From Fremontodendron californicum (taxonomy: Eukaryota; Streptophyta; Magnoliopsida; Malvales; Malvaceae), in NCBI GenBank assembly GCA_030761205.1, contig JAULJL010000024.1, positions 22,624,126-22,688,125 on the forward strand: a stretch of DNA of 64,000 nucleotides. Direction: 5' to 3'. Below, piece after piece: positions 43,874 through 57,194 of this stretch. The position numbers were made by a program, and so were the translations under genes. The notes under the pieces were generated by a model. It was given only the letters and a program-made list of their open reading frames with translations, had not been told where the DNA came from and searched no databases. Positions within the stretch are counted from its first letter, which is position 1. Every line of letters starts with the position of its first letter.

Positions 43874-46800
43874 TTTCAGAATTTTCTATCCTTTAGCGAT
43901 AAAAACTGCATTTACAAATTCCAAAGACCAGAAAGAACACTCCACGGCCTCTTCATTGGGCTCTACATAAGGAGATTCAGTGGATGCGGAGGCTATTATG
44001 TCTTTCTCCCCTGATACTGTGATCAACCGGTCCTCCATCACAAATTTTAGTTTCTGGTGAAGAGACGAGAGTACAGCCCCAGCTGAATGTATCCATGGCC
44101 TTCCCAACAAAGCAGTTATAAGATGGATTGATATCCATGACCTGGAAATTCACTGTATATGTGCACGGGCCTATTTCCAGTGGAACTTCAATGGTTCCAA
44201 TAACCTCCCTCCTTGTTCCATCAAAAGCTCTGACCACCGTGCAACTTGGTATCATATAGGATAAATCCACTGGTAACTTGGATAAGGTTGCTAAAGGCAT
44301 CACATTTAGTGAAGAACCATTATCCAAAAGGACCCTCGGTAATATGTGCCCCTTACAAGTGGTGGTTATATGGAGAGCTTTTGTTGATCCAATACCATTG
44401 GGTGGTATCTCCTCGTAGCTGAAAAATATGTAGTCATCAGCTGCGATGTTTCCCACCAACCTATCCAACTTTTCCACTGATATATTATTAGCCACGTATG
44501 TTTGGTTTAATACTCTTATCAAAGCATTTCTGTGTGGTTCTGAATTTAAAAGCAAGGATAAGATTGAGATCCTAGCTGGTTGACATTGCAGTTGTTCAAC
44601 CACGCTATATTCACTATGCTTTATAAATTTCAAGAACAGCTTCCTTCTCACATACTGGCTCCTTGATTCTGTTAATCGGGGCTGATCCCCTCTCTGTTTC
44701 CTCTGGCAAATCCATCTCAATATGGATTGGCTCGACGACCTTCTTCCCTTTATCAATTCCTCTGTCTTTCCCTGCTACCCCTTATTCAACGGCCTCCGAA
44801 GCATACACCTCCCGCTTCGGGTTAAATGCCCCACACCTGTAATATCCTGCTGGCCTGAAAACCCGGGCATAACCATGCTGCAGTCATATTTCCATGGTGT
44901 AGCCTTGTTTTCCTTGTATGGAAAAGAAACAGGTAAATCAATGATTAATTTGGGCATATTTTCTTCCAAGGCTGGCATAACTTTTTCCTCCGGTTCATCA
45001 TAGTAGATGATTAGGGGTCTTCCTATCCCATAGCCACCTGCATTTTCAATGACTTCTATTTTCCCTTCTATCTCCTCATAGAACTAGGCTACCCCACAAT
45101 CCATCATCTTTTGGACTTTAACCCGAAAGTCCTCGCAGTTCTGTATATCACGGCCTTCACCCTTATAGAATGGGCACCAATTATGCACCCTTCTTGCAAC
45201 CATTTTCAGACCTTTCGTACCTTCCACCAATCCTGCCTTGACCATTTCACCCCATATTGTCATCATCGGAGTCTTAACCTCCCCAATATCCCTTTTTAAT
45301 CTTCTGTGCCCTCCGGTCAATATTGCATTCACTTGATTCCCAGCATGATTGGGCAATGGATTTCCAGCTATGTTCGGCCTATTTTTTGATCCAAACTTCA
45401 CAACCCAGCATTAATCAGGCTTTGGACTTTCTTTTTGAAGGCCAAACAATCTTCAATTGAATGTCCTTGGATTCCCGCATGGTATGCACAGTTGGTATTT
45501 GCATTGTACCATCTTGGATATTGAAATGTCAAAGTTTTTAGGTACACGGGTGCAACAAGTTGACCCTGCAACAGTTTTGGATATAGATCACTGTAGGTAG
45601 TGGGAATCAGATCAAATTGGGCTTTTTGATCGTTCCTTGGTGAATGTTGGTCATTATGCGCAGGCCCTTGTGTGTTTGGAACATCATTTTTAGGAAGGGT
45701 GATTTGAGAGGATATGCCAGTTGGGAATGGCTGTTGTGGTTTATTGGTGTAGGGGAACTGGTTCCCGGGTATGGTGTGTAAGGTGTCAGAGGTGCATAAG
45801 GTGTGGTAAGGCCTCGATGGTGTGTATGGTGTAGGAGGTGTATAAGGGTATTGGTTGAAGCTTACTACATGGGTTTCTCCTTTTTCTTTCTAGGAAAAGC
45901 TCTCTTTGGGGTAGCAGACTCACCCCTTCCATCTTTCCATTCTTAATGGCTGACTCAATCATTTCTCCAGATATTACCATATCCGCAAAATCTTTGGTAG
46001 CGTTTCCCACCAATCTGTCATAATAAGGTGCTTTCAATGTGTTGATGAAAAGCACCGTGGTTTCTTTGTTGGTTAAAGGGGGTTGCATTTGTGTGGTCAG
46101 ATCCCTCCACCTCTGTGAATACTCCTTGAAGGTCTCATTGGACCTCTTTTCCATGTTCTGTAATAACATCCTATCCAGTACCATGTCAAAAACGTGCTTA
46201 TAGTATTCCATAAAAGCCCTGGCCAAATCCGTCCATGAACGAATCTTGGTACGACTGAGTTGGTTGTAGCATCGGGTGGCTGACCCTGTTAAGCTGTACT
46301 GGAAGCAATGAATAAGCAATTTTTCATTACCCTCATGCCTTGTCATCCTTCTATAGTACATAGTCAGATGAGCCGATGGGTTGGTGGTCCCATTATACTT
46401 TTCAAAATCTGGTACTTTGAACTTCGGTGGAATTATTAGATCATGTACCAAGCTCATCTCTTTGGCATCTAGACTGCCAAACAACTCTGCTCCTTCCACT
46501 GCTCTTAGCCTTTCTTCCAACAACTGATATTTCTTCTCAGATTCAGTAGTTTCGACCCTCTTTAGTTCAGTCATTTTGGCCCTTTCCTTCTCTGCCATTT
46601 CTTCGAAGTCTGGAACCTCAACCTCAATTGGATCAACTCCGATGTTACCCCTTTTTGGACCGAAATTCTGTGCTTAGGCCGCCGGCTGGATGTAGATGTA
46701 GGATGCTGCCCCAGTTGGGATTTCATTTCCCACAGGGTGGGATGTCTGGCTATTTCTCTGTACCACTTCTGGTCTATCCTCCTGATTCACTGCCCCCATT

Positions 46801-47081
46801 CCAGCAACTGAATTCTCTCCGGGCCACTTCTGCTTCATCATAGTGCTCATCATCTCCATGAGCTTTGTCATCTGTTCTCGTGTCTCCTCTTGAGACTTAG
46901 TCAACTGTTCTTGTAGTTCTTTCTGGATTATTTCCATTCTCTCAGTTTCGGCAAGCTGATCATTTTCCATGGCTTTTGTTCGAGACCGAGTATTGTAAGA
47001 GTATTGGAAATCTGGTTTTTTCTGAGTGCGACCAATTGTACCTTTATTTTTTAAAAACCATGGATTAGAAATTATTGACAC
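43874..47081 (-). pseudogene. Ogre-1 gag-protease, interrupted and frame-broken
   Basis: Minus-strand order: a Gln/Met-rich N-terminal segment (47081-46674), then the Retrotrans_gag core at 46598-45786 with IPPKFKVPDFEKYNGT, LTMYYRRM and ETFKEYSQRWRDL. A zinc-finger-like segment (45401-45084, NWCPFYKGEG...QNCEDF) follows. The retropepsin (about 44560-43974) has the active site LLDNGSSLNVMP and then a GRPWIHSAGA-like end. Stops and frame changes separate the pieces (for example near 46675, 45785, 45402, 44757 and 43886). Gag would form particles and protease would cleave the polyprotein. The 3' end runs into the nested element at 43873. Confidence 0.9.
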
Positions 47082-47499
47082 ATTTCTTATTTTATTTTAT
47101 AAAAAATGAATAAATGAATGAATGTAGGAATGAATCGGTGTTAATGAATGAACAACTAAGTAAATGACTAAGTGTATGAACATATAATGAATAAATGAAT
47201 GGACCAATAAATGACTAAGTGTATGAACAATTTATAAAGAATAAATGAATGAATGATTATGAACAAATAAAATATAAAAGAAAGAATTAGTGAATAATGA
47301 ATGCATTTAAAGTATTGGCCCCGGGATAATTCCAACCAAACGGTCTTTCATTGATTTCCTGGAACAAAATACATCAAAGAAAAGATCCCTACTTTAGACA
47401 ACATAATAACCTATCTCTCCTAAAAAATATTACAAAACACTGGTAATTCCCTTGGATTCTGGACCTTCTTCACTGTCCTCTTTTGATTGCCTTGCTCTT
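47082..47499 (-). other. Spacer between ORF1 and gag
   Basis: No gene. It contains imperfect GAAT-type microsatellite repeats (about 47105-47290). Confidence 0.6.
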
Positions 47500-49257
47500 T
47501 CATCTGATCCCTACTTGTTCAAGACCCTTTGACGTGTCAGCAGAAGCATCGCCGTGTAAGCTTTCCCTAGCTTGTTTATGCAGTTGATTTGCTCGGGCTT
47601 CCTCGTGTTTTGCTTTCTCCTTCCAGTAGTTATTCTCCTTCTTGAGGTTTTTGACCTCATGTTCCCACTCTCCGGAAGTTTTGAGAGTCCCCTCAAATCT
47701 GAGCTCAAAGCGATACCTCTTGTTCTCCAAATGTAATTCCCGAAGGTCGCCCTTAACGGTGTCCCTTTCTCTCTTAATCTGTTCCTTCTCTTTTTCCTGA
47801 GCTGATTCCCTATCTTTCATGTCCTCAAGCTCTTCTTGTAGTCGAGCAATCTCCTTGCTCATCCGAGCCTTTTCTTTGTCAAATTCCGCTCTTGCAATTT
47901 CTAACTCTGATGGCATTTCCCTCGGTGGCAGATTCATGAACTGGACCTCCTCCCCATCTGATGTCAATAGTCTATCATTAACCCTTAATTCCCTCCATAC
48001 CAGGTAATCAGGTGTGACGGTGTCGGCATATCTGGCCACTTTTATCCTGTGAGTTTTCTTCCATGCTTCAATCGCTGCCCGCACTTTTCCAGAATATCCT
48101 TCTTCCCCATAAGTAAACTCTGATGATCCTAGATTATGAGTCATGGGTGTGAATTGCCGAGACTCAACCTATCTTTGCACCAACAAAGGCGCATAACTCA
48201 CAGACCCCCAAATTCCGAGTAGTGGAACTCCCGGGTTGTACCCACATTTGTACATAATCGGCATAGGAACCATCCATGGAGCTCTCCAAGTCACTATCTC
48301 CCCTTTTAGATTTCGAAACATGTTGACCCATTTCTCTTCATTCCCGTCTTTAGGTCAATCATTTTGAAGGAATTCCCTAATCGGAACTAAAGTCTTCATG
48401 TATGGTTTGAAGGAAACATTTTCTATCTTCCAAAAGTGACTTTGAATCCAAATATAAAGGAGTTGTACACACCCCTTGATCCTCCCTTGTCCTGCCCTTT
48501 TACAAAAATTCAAGGATCGGATAGTTTCAGCTATGATAGCCGGAGATGGGTTGATTTTCTGTTCCAACTTTTCAAAGAAATCAAACACGACTATATCCAT
48601 ATGACCCAATATCTTCGGGAATATGATTAACCCGTAGATGGCTAGAGCGAAGATGTCCCTGGCTTTTTCTTTGTCGAAACAACCCAATATCAACTGTCGG
48701 AGAGTTTCCCACGGAATGCACCCATTTTTCTGCTTTGTGTCCACATGACTCTCAACCCATGTTGTATCCATTCCTGTGATCCTAGCCACTTTCTTTTTCA
48801 AACCTGAAGGTTTCATCTCCTTCAGATATACCCGATCAGGATTAGGACATTCAATACGTAACAGTGTTGAATATTCTTCGACTAGTGGTGTCATATCCTT
48901 CTTGTTAGAAGTGAAACATCTATAAGCAGGATTCCAAAACTGTACCATAGCCTGAATCAACCCACTATTGACCTAAATCGAAATTAAGAGTGCTATGTCT
49001 CCATATTTCTGAGTGAAGGCTTCTTTCTCTGATACATTCCACTGGTTCCAAATGTCGGCTAACCCTCGGAGATTATTCTGTCTAGGATCCACTTTGACCC
49101 TTTTCGGCAATACTGACACATAATCTTTCTTGAGGCAATCACCATCATCCCTCTGATCTTTTTTCGACCGTGCCCTAACTACTGCATGATCTTCTATCAC
49201 TGAAATAACCTGACACTCCATGAAAGTCCTTTGGGTTGATAACTGTCCCGAGGCCAA
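47500..49257 (-). pseudogene. Ogre-1 ORF1 (DUF7745 / plant-mobile-domain-like), broken
   Basis: This extra ORF upstream of gag is a hallmark of Ogre-type elements and its function is unknown. Three minus-strand pieces are visible: 49257-48973 (RKSIDLI-like helical start, ending YGDIALLISI), 48960-48355 (VQFWNPAYRCFT, GIPWE-like CIPWETLRQL, FALAIYGLIIFPK, FFEKL, SLNFCKRAGQGRIKGCVQLLYIWIQSHFW) and 48144-47500 (WKKTHRIK, then a long Glu/Lys/Arg coiled coil). The middle piece has the best-conserved blocks of the family. Stops or frameshifts lie near 48972, 48354 and 48145. It lies between leader and gag with 420 bp of spacer. Confidence 0.82.
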
Positions 49258-50180
49258 TATACTTCAAGTGTATGATGATGTCTATGATGCATGTCAAAGA
49301 AAAGAAGACAGAAAGAAATAGATTAGTAAGGAAATGAATTCACAAATATAACATAAATAACAACATGCTTTTAAAAAAAAGTCCCAAAAATTTAAACAGA
49401 GCTTCGGCATTACGATGCCTTTGGAACAAAATAATAATAAAAATAATATAAAAAAATACGAGCGGCATGATGTTCGTTCATCATCACCCAATTTGTATCT
49501 AACATATAGAAAGATGGTAAAAGGTTGGAAATGTTCCTCCATGTGTTCTTAAACTTCGGGTATCTAACAGAAATCTGGCATGGCTTCGCCTAGGTTCACT
49601 ATATGAAGGTGAATTGGTTCTAAGTCCCCGAATTGTTCCTCACTGTCGCCGGTGAAGGCTAGTAAGGCACCCCGATAAAAGCGGGTTCAATTCGTTAGAG
49701 TATATTTTCCTATGCCCGTACGGAGGATTATCACGAAGGCATTAGGTACTTTATACTCCGGAAGTGTTTCACTAGCCTATACGGAGGATCAATCACGAAG
49801 GCTTAGTTACTTTACTTCCACTTAAAAGGACGGAACCCGAGTAGAGGATTCATGTTATGCAAATGCAAATACAGTGTGTGCGGAGGAACAAAACAAACTT
49901 GTCACCACCTATTCTACAACCCTTATTCTAAATACCCCACTAAAATCAAACAATGTAAAGCATCAGTCAAACAAACATATAAATATACGCAACAAAATAA
50001 CCAGAGAACAAATAATAATATGAATGCATATGAATATGGACATGTTAAAACATTTTTTTTATTTTCAAAATTCTCTTTTATTTTAAAAAAATGTGGGAAT
50101 TAAAATTAAATACCAATTAAACCAACAAAACCGAGACTTAGATAACACACGAATAATTCTAGGCCTGACTCTCTAAAAAG
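49258..50180 (-). other. Ogre-1 untranslated leader
   Basis: No gene is supported. It contains short repeats of the CGGAGGAT..TCACGAAGGC type (about 49720-49800). The Ogre-2 counterpart is inverted at 58730-59481. Confidence 0.65.
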
Positions 50181-50198
50181 TCCCCAGCGGAGTCGCCA
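50181..50198 (-). other. tRNA-Arg-type primer-binding site of Ogre-1
   Basis: TCCCCAGCGGAGTCGCCA on the plus strand matches the 3' end expected of a plant tRNA-Arg with CCA. It lies 3 nt from the LTR at 50202. A tRNA-Arg PBS is characteristic of Ogre. The tRNA identity is from memory. Confidence 0.75.
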
Positions 50199-50201
50199 AG
50201 C

Positions 50202-53200
50202 TGTCGCAACCTAAAATAACGAGTCTCATCGCAAGACTTTATTATTCGTTAAGCGTGACATTAAAAAATCGAGGAAAAGTCGACTTAATTCCTCTAGAAA
50301 AATGAAGGTTTTGAAAATGACCTTAAAAAAGACATGGAGTCGCCACCAATCTTTTTTAGCTAGGTGTGACCAGCCACCTATTAAAATCGGTTTTATAAAA
50401 ATATTTTAAAAATTAATTAAAATATTTTTAAAACCAATTTCAAGCCTGCGTTTTAAACTAGAGAAATCAAAGAAACGGGTTTGGGACTCGGTTACGTGCG
50501 GGGAAGGATTAGCACCCCCACAACGCCCGTATAAAACGGTACCTTATGAATCGTGTGTTATCTCAAATCTCGATAAAAAGTTTGTTTTAAATTTAGTATT
50601 TCAAGTTAATTCCCAATTTAAAGAAAAATAATTCCATTTTTTAATTGAAAATGATTCGGAATTTATAAATTCAAATTTTTCCTATATTCCCCAACAAACG
50701 TGGCAAAATATAGAAATTTTTATTAGTTTTGGAAAACTTTCCGAATCATTCTCTTTTTTGAAAGAAAGATATTCCTTTATTAATGATAATTGATGATATT
50801 CGCTCCAGCAAACCCGGTAGAGAACTCATGAATTATTTTAACTCGGGAATATCTTTATTTTTTTATTCAAAAATCATTATTGTTTTGAAAACATTTTAAA
50901 AATATGAATATGTATATGCATGACATAAATAAAATGACATAGCAAAATCTAAATAATATAATGCTTCCTAAATGATATGATATAATGTAAATGCCTTAGC
51001 ATATTCTAAAATGAAATGAAATATCCTTAGCATATTCTAAATGAAATAAAATATCCTAAGTTATATGACATATTATAAACAAAATGAAATGACCTAGATA
51101 ACATAGTATATTCTATATGAGATGCAATATCCTAAGTCATATGATATATTCTAAATGAAATAAAATAACCTAAGTAACATAACATATTCTATATGAAATG
51201 AAATTACCTAAGTAACATGATATTTTTTAAATGAAATAAAATAACCTAACTAACATAACATATTCTATATGAAATGAAATAATTTAAATGACATGGAAAA
51301 CATGAATGATATGGCATATAAATTAAATGAGATGAAATATGAAATAATGCTATCATATAATATGCATGAAAATAAAAATGAAAATAATAATGCATGAAAA
51401 TAAAAAAGAAAATAATAATGCACGAACATAGTATAAGCTAAATAATATGACCAAAAAAATAACTAAATAAAAAGCATAGGATATCATGAAATATTCCAAA
51501 TCATATAATAAACAATATAACATAACTCAAAATCATAACAATATCATAGAAATTATCATAGCAAGAATCACATATTATATAAAATGCATGAATATGGAAA
51601 ATGCAATGCATGAAATGTATTTTTTCCTTTAATTAAGGAAATCCGTATATCTAAAAAGATATCTGGCTACCTTAGGAAAATATGTCAAATTAAATATTCT
51701 AAAACCAAAATACTTTGTGATTGTTTGAAAACAATTTTGAAAAACTTGAATTAAAAATAAAAACTAGGCTAATTTCTTTAAAATGGCTCTAATTTTCTAA
51801 GTTTAAAAATCCGGACTTGACTACCCTTAACCTGAGACTTGAAAAACCATTTTTAGAGTTTAAAAAGGCTTAGAAACTACCCTAAGTCAGTAGCTAACCC
51901 TCCTAATCAGCCCACTCTAAGTAACTTAACCAAAACAGAAAAATGATTTTTCTTTAAATTCAATTCTGACTCCACTGTCCAGTTTTAAGCCACGATTTTT
52001 TATCCTATTTTTGAAAATACTCAAGACATGTAAAACTACACGGGAAAAAATCAGCTTAATTTTTTGATTAAAGACGAATTCCCAGAAAAATCGGAAAAGT
52101 ACGAAAACTAGGTGAAAAAACTATTTTGCCAAAACACATTTTTGCCTTTGATAAAATCATTTAAAAATCAAAGTAAAAATATTTAAGTCTCACAAAATGA
52201 CTCACAAACAGTAGCTAGGACTTTTTGAAAGTTAGATAAAAATTGTAAGTAAAAAAAATCACAAAGGTAGAATAATCAATTTGACAAAACTTAATTTTCC
52301 ACAAGTATGCTCAAGAGAGCATGACTTGGAACCATTAATTGGCTCAAGTCATTATTCAAGTGGCATGAACATGAAATGCATGAAAAATTATAGCAAACAT
52401 AGTGCATGAAATGCATGAGTTTAAATCTAAATGTCATGAAAAAATGCATGGCATTCATATAGTGACCTAGACCTAAATGAACTTGCATGTCATTTAATGC
52501 AACCTAGACCTAAAATGCATGGCAAATAAACCAAACTTAATAGCTAAAATATGCATGGCATTTTCACAAACACAAAGCATGCTTAAACTAAAAACTCAAC
52601 CAAATATCATGCAAATGCTAACCTATCAACTAACATGGCAAGAATGCACATAAAATGCAAAAATTCCAAGGTGGCCGAATGGAATAAAGTAAATAGCAAA
52701 CATGGCATTTTCACAAACACTTGGTATACTAGCATGCAAAACTAAATCAAATGTCATGCAAATGCAAAAACCTACCAAATAACATGGAAAAAAATGCAAC
52801 ACACAATGCAAAACACATGGAGTAGCCAAATGGCCTCAAGCTCCAACAAGCATGGCATTTTCACAAACACTTGGTATACTAACATGCTCAACTAAAATAT
52901 AACACTCAAATCATGCAAAAACCACACAAGCATTTTCACAAACACTTAATATACTAAATCTAAAACATGCTCAACTAAGATATAAAACTCAAATCATGCA
53001 AAGACCGCACAAGCATTTTCACAAACACTTGATATACTAAATCTAAAACATGCTCAAATTTAAATATTATGAAAACAGAAAATTAAAAATGCAAAAACAT
53101 GATATTTAAAACATAAATGGCAACAAACAAAGCAACCAAATTAAAATATAACTCAAGAATATGAAGTAAAATAACATTTAAAACACCAAGATCAAAGAAA

Positions 53201-55746
53201 ATAACATAAACAATATGGTAAAATAAACCAAAACAGCAGCTTAAACAAATAATGTAGGCCATTTGGCCATGGTGAGTATATTGTAAAAAAAAAAATGTAA
53301 AAAAAATGTAAAAAATATATTTAAGAAAGAGATGAAGGAAAAACTTAAGAAGAACAATAAAAAACATTTATTTAAAATGGAAACTCACCAAATAGAAATC
53401 AAAATAGCAAAAAAAAAAAAGAATGGAAAATCAAGAAAGTGCAAGAGTTGGTGCTCAAGAGCAACCTCAAGAAGCTATATTTCAAGCTTTATCTCTTCAA
53501 ACTTTTCTTTCTTTTCTAAACTTTTCTTTTTTGCTTTTAACCAATGAGAGAAAAACCAAGTAAAAACTAAAAGAACTCAGCAAAATGAAGATGAAAATTG
53601 AAAAATCTGAACCTCCCCTAGAGCTGGCCGAATGGTCCCTTAAAATGCCCAAGGATGTTGTCATTTTTTTTTAACCAATTTTCCATCAAATGGATAATAA
53701 TTCAAGGTGAAAAATCATGAAATTATCACCTTTGGATTAGCATCTCAGCTATCTCAAATTACAGCTGTTCAAGAATAATGTTGACATCTCTCTTGGCCTA
53801 TGTGGCTTAATCACCATGGCTTGACCAAAGAGAATCTCTAACTAACTCTTGATTTTTAGACATTTGATTGAAAAATCAGAAGCTTCCTCCTTCCTTTGGG
53901 CCTGGGCAGGCCAGAACTTCTCTTTTCCAGCCCAAGTCTGATTTTTTGAAAGGCCCAAAGTAGCCTTTTTCGGTTGCTTGGGTGAAATGACCATTTTGCC
54001 CCCCCCGATGCAAATAAATATCAAACGAACTCCAAATTCAATTTTTCTTTTTTTAATACTTCCAAAATAATAAAATATTGAGTTCTAGAGGTTTTGAAAA
54101 TTATCCGAGTCCGTTTGCTATTTATTTGGATTTTTTCTTCCAAAAATGCCCTTTTATGCCCCTACATTTTACCATTTTTTAAACGAGCTCCAAATCAGGA
54201 TTTTTCTTCACCAATCTCTTCAAAATAATTAAAAAGTGTAATCTGAAATTTTTCATAATTTTTGGAGCTCATTTGGTATTTTTTTTCGGGATTTATCGGC
54301 TTGAATTATCGCATAGGAGCTCGGGATTTGGCCATTTTTCAAACGAACTCCGAATCAAGATTTTCTTTTGCCAGTCTCTTCCAAATAATTTAAAAATGAG
54401 ATTTGCAAAATTTCAGAATTTTTGGAGCTCATTTTCCATTTTTTCAGGATTTATCTTCTTGAATTATTGCATAGAAGGCTCGGGATTTGGCCATTTTGCA
54501 AACGAACTCCGAATCAAGATTTTATTTCACCAATATCTTCCAAATAATTTAAAAATGAGATTTGCAAAATTTTAGAAGATTTGGAGCTCATTTGCTATTT
54601 TTCCGAGATTTATCTTCTTGAATTACTACATAAGAGACCCGAGATTTGGCCATTTTGCAAACGGACTCCGAATCAAGATTTTCTTTCACCAATTTCTTCC
54701 AAATAATTTAAAAATGATATTTGCAAATCTTAGAAGATTTGGAGATTTTTTTCGGGATTTTCCTTTTTGAATTACTACACAAGAAGCCCGGGATTTGGCC
54801 ATTTTGCAAACGAACTTCGAATCAAGATTTTCTTTTTCCAATCTCTTAAAAATAATTTAAAAATGATATTTGCAAAATTTCAAAAGATTTGGAGCTCTTT
54901 TGCTATCTTTTCGGGATTTTTCTTTTTGAATTACTACATTAGAAGCCCCGGATTTGGCCATTTTGCAAACGAACTCCGAATCAAAATTTTCTTTCGCCAA
55001 TCTCTTTCAAATGATTTAAGAATGAGATTAAAAAAATTTTAGAATTTTCAGAGTCCATTTGCTATTTTTCCCAAATTTTCCAATTTTGCCCTTTTGTCTT
55101 CGAAACCCGGTTTTGCTCAAAACAAGTCCGATTTTTAGATTTTCTTCAAGCTGAGCCTTGGGCTATCCCTTTTTAATCATTCCTCATCCATTGGGGCTTT
55201 GTTCTTACCAAGTCGGGCCATTTCCGTGATTCTTCCCGATTTCACCGAAATCCACTAAAAACCATAATTCTCGGTTTTCTCCCGGATTGACTTTTCTTTC
55301 AATTTTTCTTGCAAGTGGCTTCTCCATTACCCGTAGTCAGTGCTTATCTTTCATTTGGAACCTTTAATTTTGACCAATTTGATCGTTTAAGCACTTTTCC
55401 CCAAATTTCTCGGATTAGGGTTTCCTTTCTACTGAATCTCCAAATGCCAACTTTCAAACTCCATATCTTTCAATGTAGACCTTGGATTATCAAAATTCTT
55501 TCGCCATTTTTCAATTGAACTTAAAATCTTGATTTTGAAAGTGGGTTGACTTTTTTAGTAGTTGACTTTCTGGGGTTGACTTTTTCCAGGGTTGACTTTT
55601 TTCAAGTATGACTTTTTATGCTCGCCCTCTTAAACTAAGTCTCGGGATACCCCCTGCAAGATGAAAAAAATCTTTTTACATTCGGAAACATCAATTAGGA
55701 AGAAAACATACCTGTTTAGTGGTCCGGACAAAATTAGGTGTCTAGA
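50202..55746 (-). repeat. Ogre-1 5' LTR (5,545 bp)
   Basis: It is collinear with 21469-27019 over its whole length, including the same internal repeat arrays. It ends GTGTCTAGA where the partner has GTGTCTACA, so the last CA has mutated to GA. It is followed by the second GAGGC. Confidence 0.92.
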
Positions 55747-55751
55747 GAGGC

Positions 55752-57194
55752 CATTCGGCCATTTCATGTTATTTTGCTTTGTATGTGCATTTTTGCCACG
55801 TTAGTTGATAGGTTTGCATTTGCATGATATTTGATTAAGTATTTGGTTCAAGCATATCAAGTTTTTTGTGAAAATGCCATGCTTGTTTAGAGCTTGAGGC
55901 CATTCGGCCACTTCATGTTATTTTGCTTTGTGTGTGCATTTTTGTTATGTTAGATGATAGGTTTGCATTTCCATGACATTTGGTTGAGTTTTTGGTTTAA
56001 GCATGCCTTGTGTTTGTGTTATTGCCATGCATATTTTAGATGTTAGGTTTGGTTTATTTTGCCATGCATGTCCATGCATTTTAGACCTAGGTTGCATTAA
56101 ATGCCATGCAAGTTCATTTAGGTCTAGGTCATTTTATTGATGCCATGCATTTTTCATGACATTTAGGTTTAAATTCATGCATTTCATGCATCATATTTGT
56201 TGTATTTTTTTCATGCATTTTATGTCCATGCCACTTGACTAATGACTTAGACCAATTAATGGTTCAAAGTCATACTCTCTTGAGTATACTTGTGGAAAAT
56301 TAAAGAGTTGTCAAATTGATTATTCTACCTTTGTGATTTTTTCTACTTAGCCAATTTTTGTCTAACTTTTCAAAAGTCCTAGCTACTGTTTGTGAGTCAT
56401 TTTGTGAGTCTTAAATATTTTTACTTTGATTTTTAAATGATTTTATCAAAGGCAAAAAATGTGTTTTGGCAAAACAGTTTTTTCACCCAGCACTCGTACT
56501 TTCCCGATTTTTCTGGGCTGACATCTTTAATCAAAAAATTAAGCTGATTTTGGATCGTGTATTTTTACATGTCCTGAGTCTCCATTATTTTTTTTAGATT
56601 TGTTTGAATTTTTAAAAATAGGATAAAAAATCGTGGCTTAAAACTAGACAATGGAGTCAGAATTGAATTTGAAGAAAAATCATTTTTCTGTTTTGGTTAA
56701 GTTACTTAGAGGGGGCTGATTAGGAAGTTTAGCTACTGACTTAGGGTAGTTTCTAAGCCTTTTTAAATGCTAAAAATGATTTTTTAAGTCTCGTGTTAAG
56801 GGTGGTCAAGTCTGGAATTTTAAACTTAGAAAATTAGAGCCATTTAAAAAAGGGTTTAGCTAAGTTTTTATTCTTAATCTAAGCTTTTCAAAATTGTTTT
56901 CAAACTATCACAAAGTATTTTGGTTTTAGAATATTTAATTTGATATATTTTCCTAAGGTAGCCGGATATCTTTTTAGATATAAGGATTTACTTAATTAAA
57001 GGAAAAAATACATTTTCATGCTTTGCATTTTCCATATTCATCAATTTTATATAATATGTGATTTTTTCTATGATAATTTCTATGATATTGTTATGATTTT
57101 GAGTTATGTTATATTGTTTATTATATGATTTGGAATATTTCATGATATCCTCTGCTTTTTATTTAGTTATTTTTGTCATATTATTTAGCATATA
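55752..57194 (+). repeat. Ogre-2 5' LTR, part 2
   Basis: It continues the LTR interrupted at 21468: CTTGAG joined to GCCATTCGGCC recreates a sequence repeated intact near 55895. It stops at TTATTTAGCATATA (57194), corresponding to about 22671 in Ogre-1, and is joined there to an inverted gag-protease segment. Confidence 0.85.

Larger units (their letters stand above)
21469..55746 (-). mobile_element. Ogre-1: complete giant Ogre-like Ty3/gypsy element with nested insertion
   Basis: Both edges are fixed. The LTRs are 21469-27019 and 50202-55746, and the flanking 5-bp duplications are GAGGC at 21464-21468 and 55747-55751. Minus-strand order: 5' LTR, tRNA-Arg-type PBS, leader, ORF1, gag-protease, G-patch, putative intron, RT, dual RNase H, integrase, tandem-repeat 3' UTR, polypurine tract, 3' LTR. 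Without the nested 9.4-kb element it is about 24.85 kb. Size, LTR length, PBS, ORF1 and intron position all match the Ogre group of the Tat lineage. Pol and gag carry stops. It inserted into an LTR of its own family. Confidence 0.93.
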
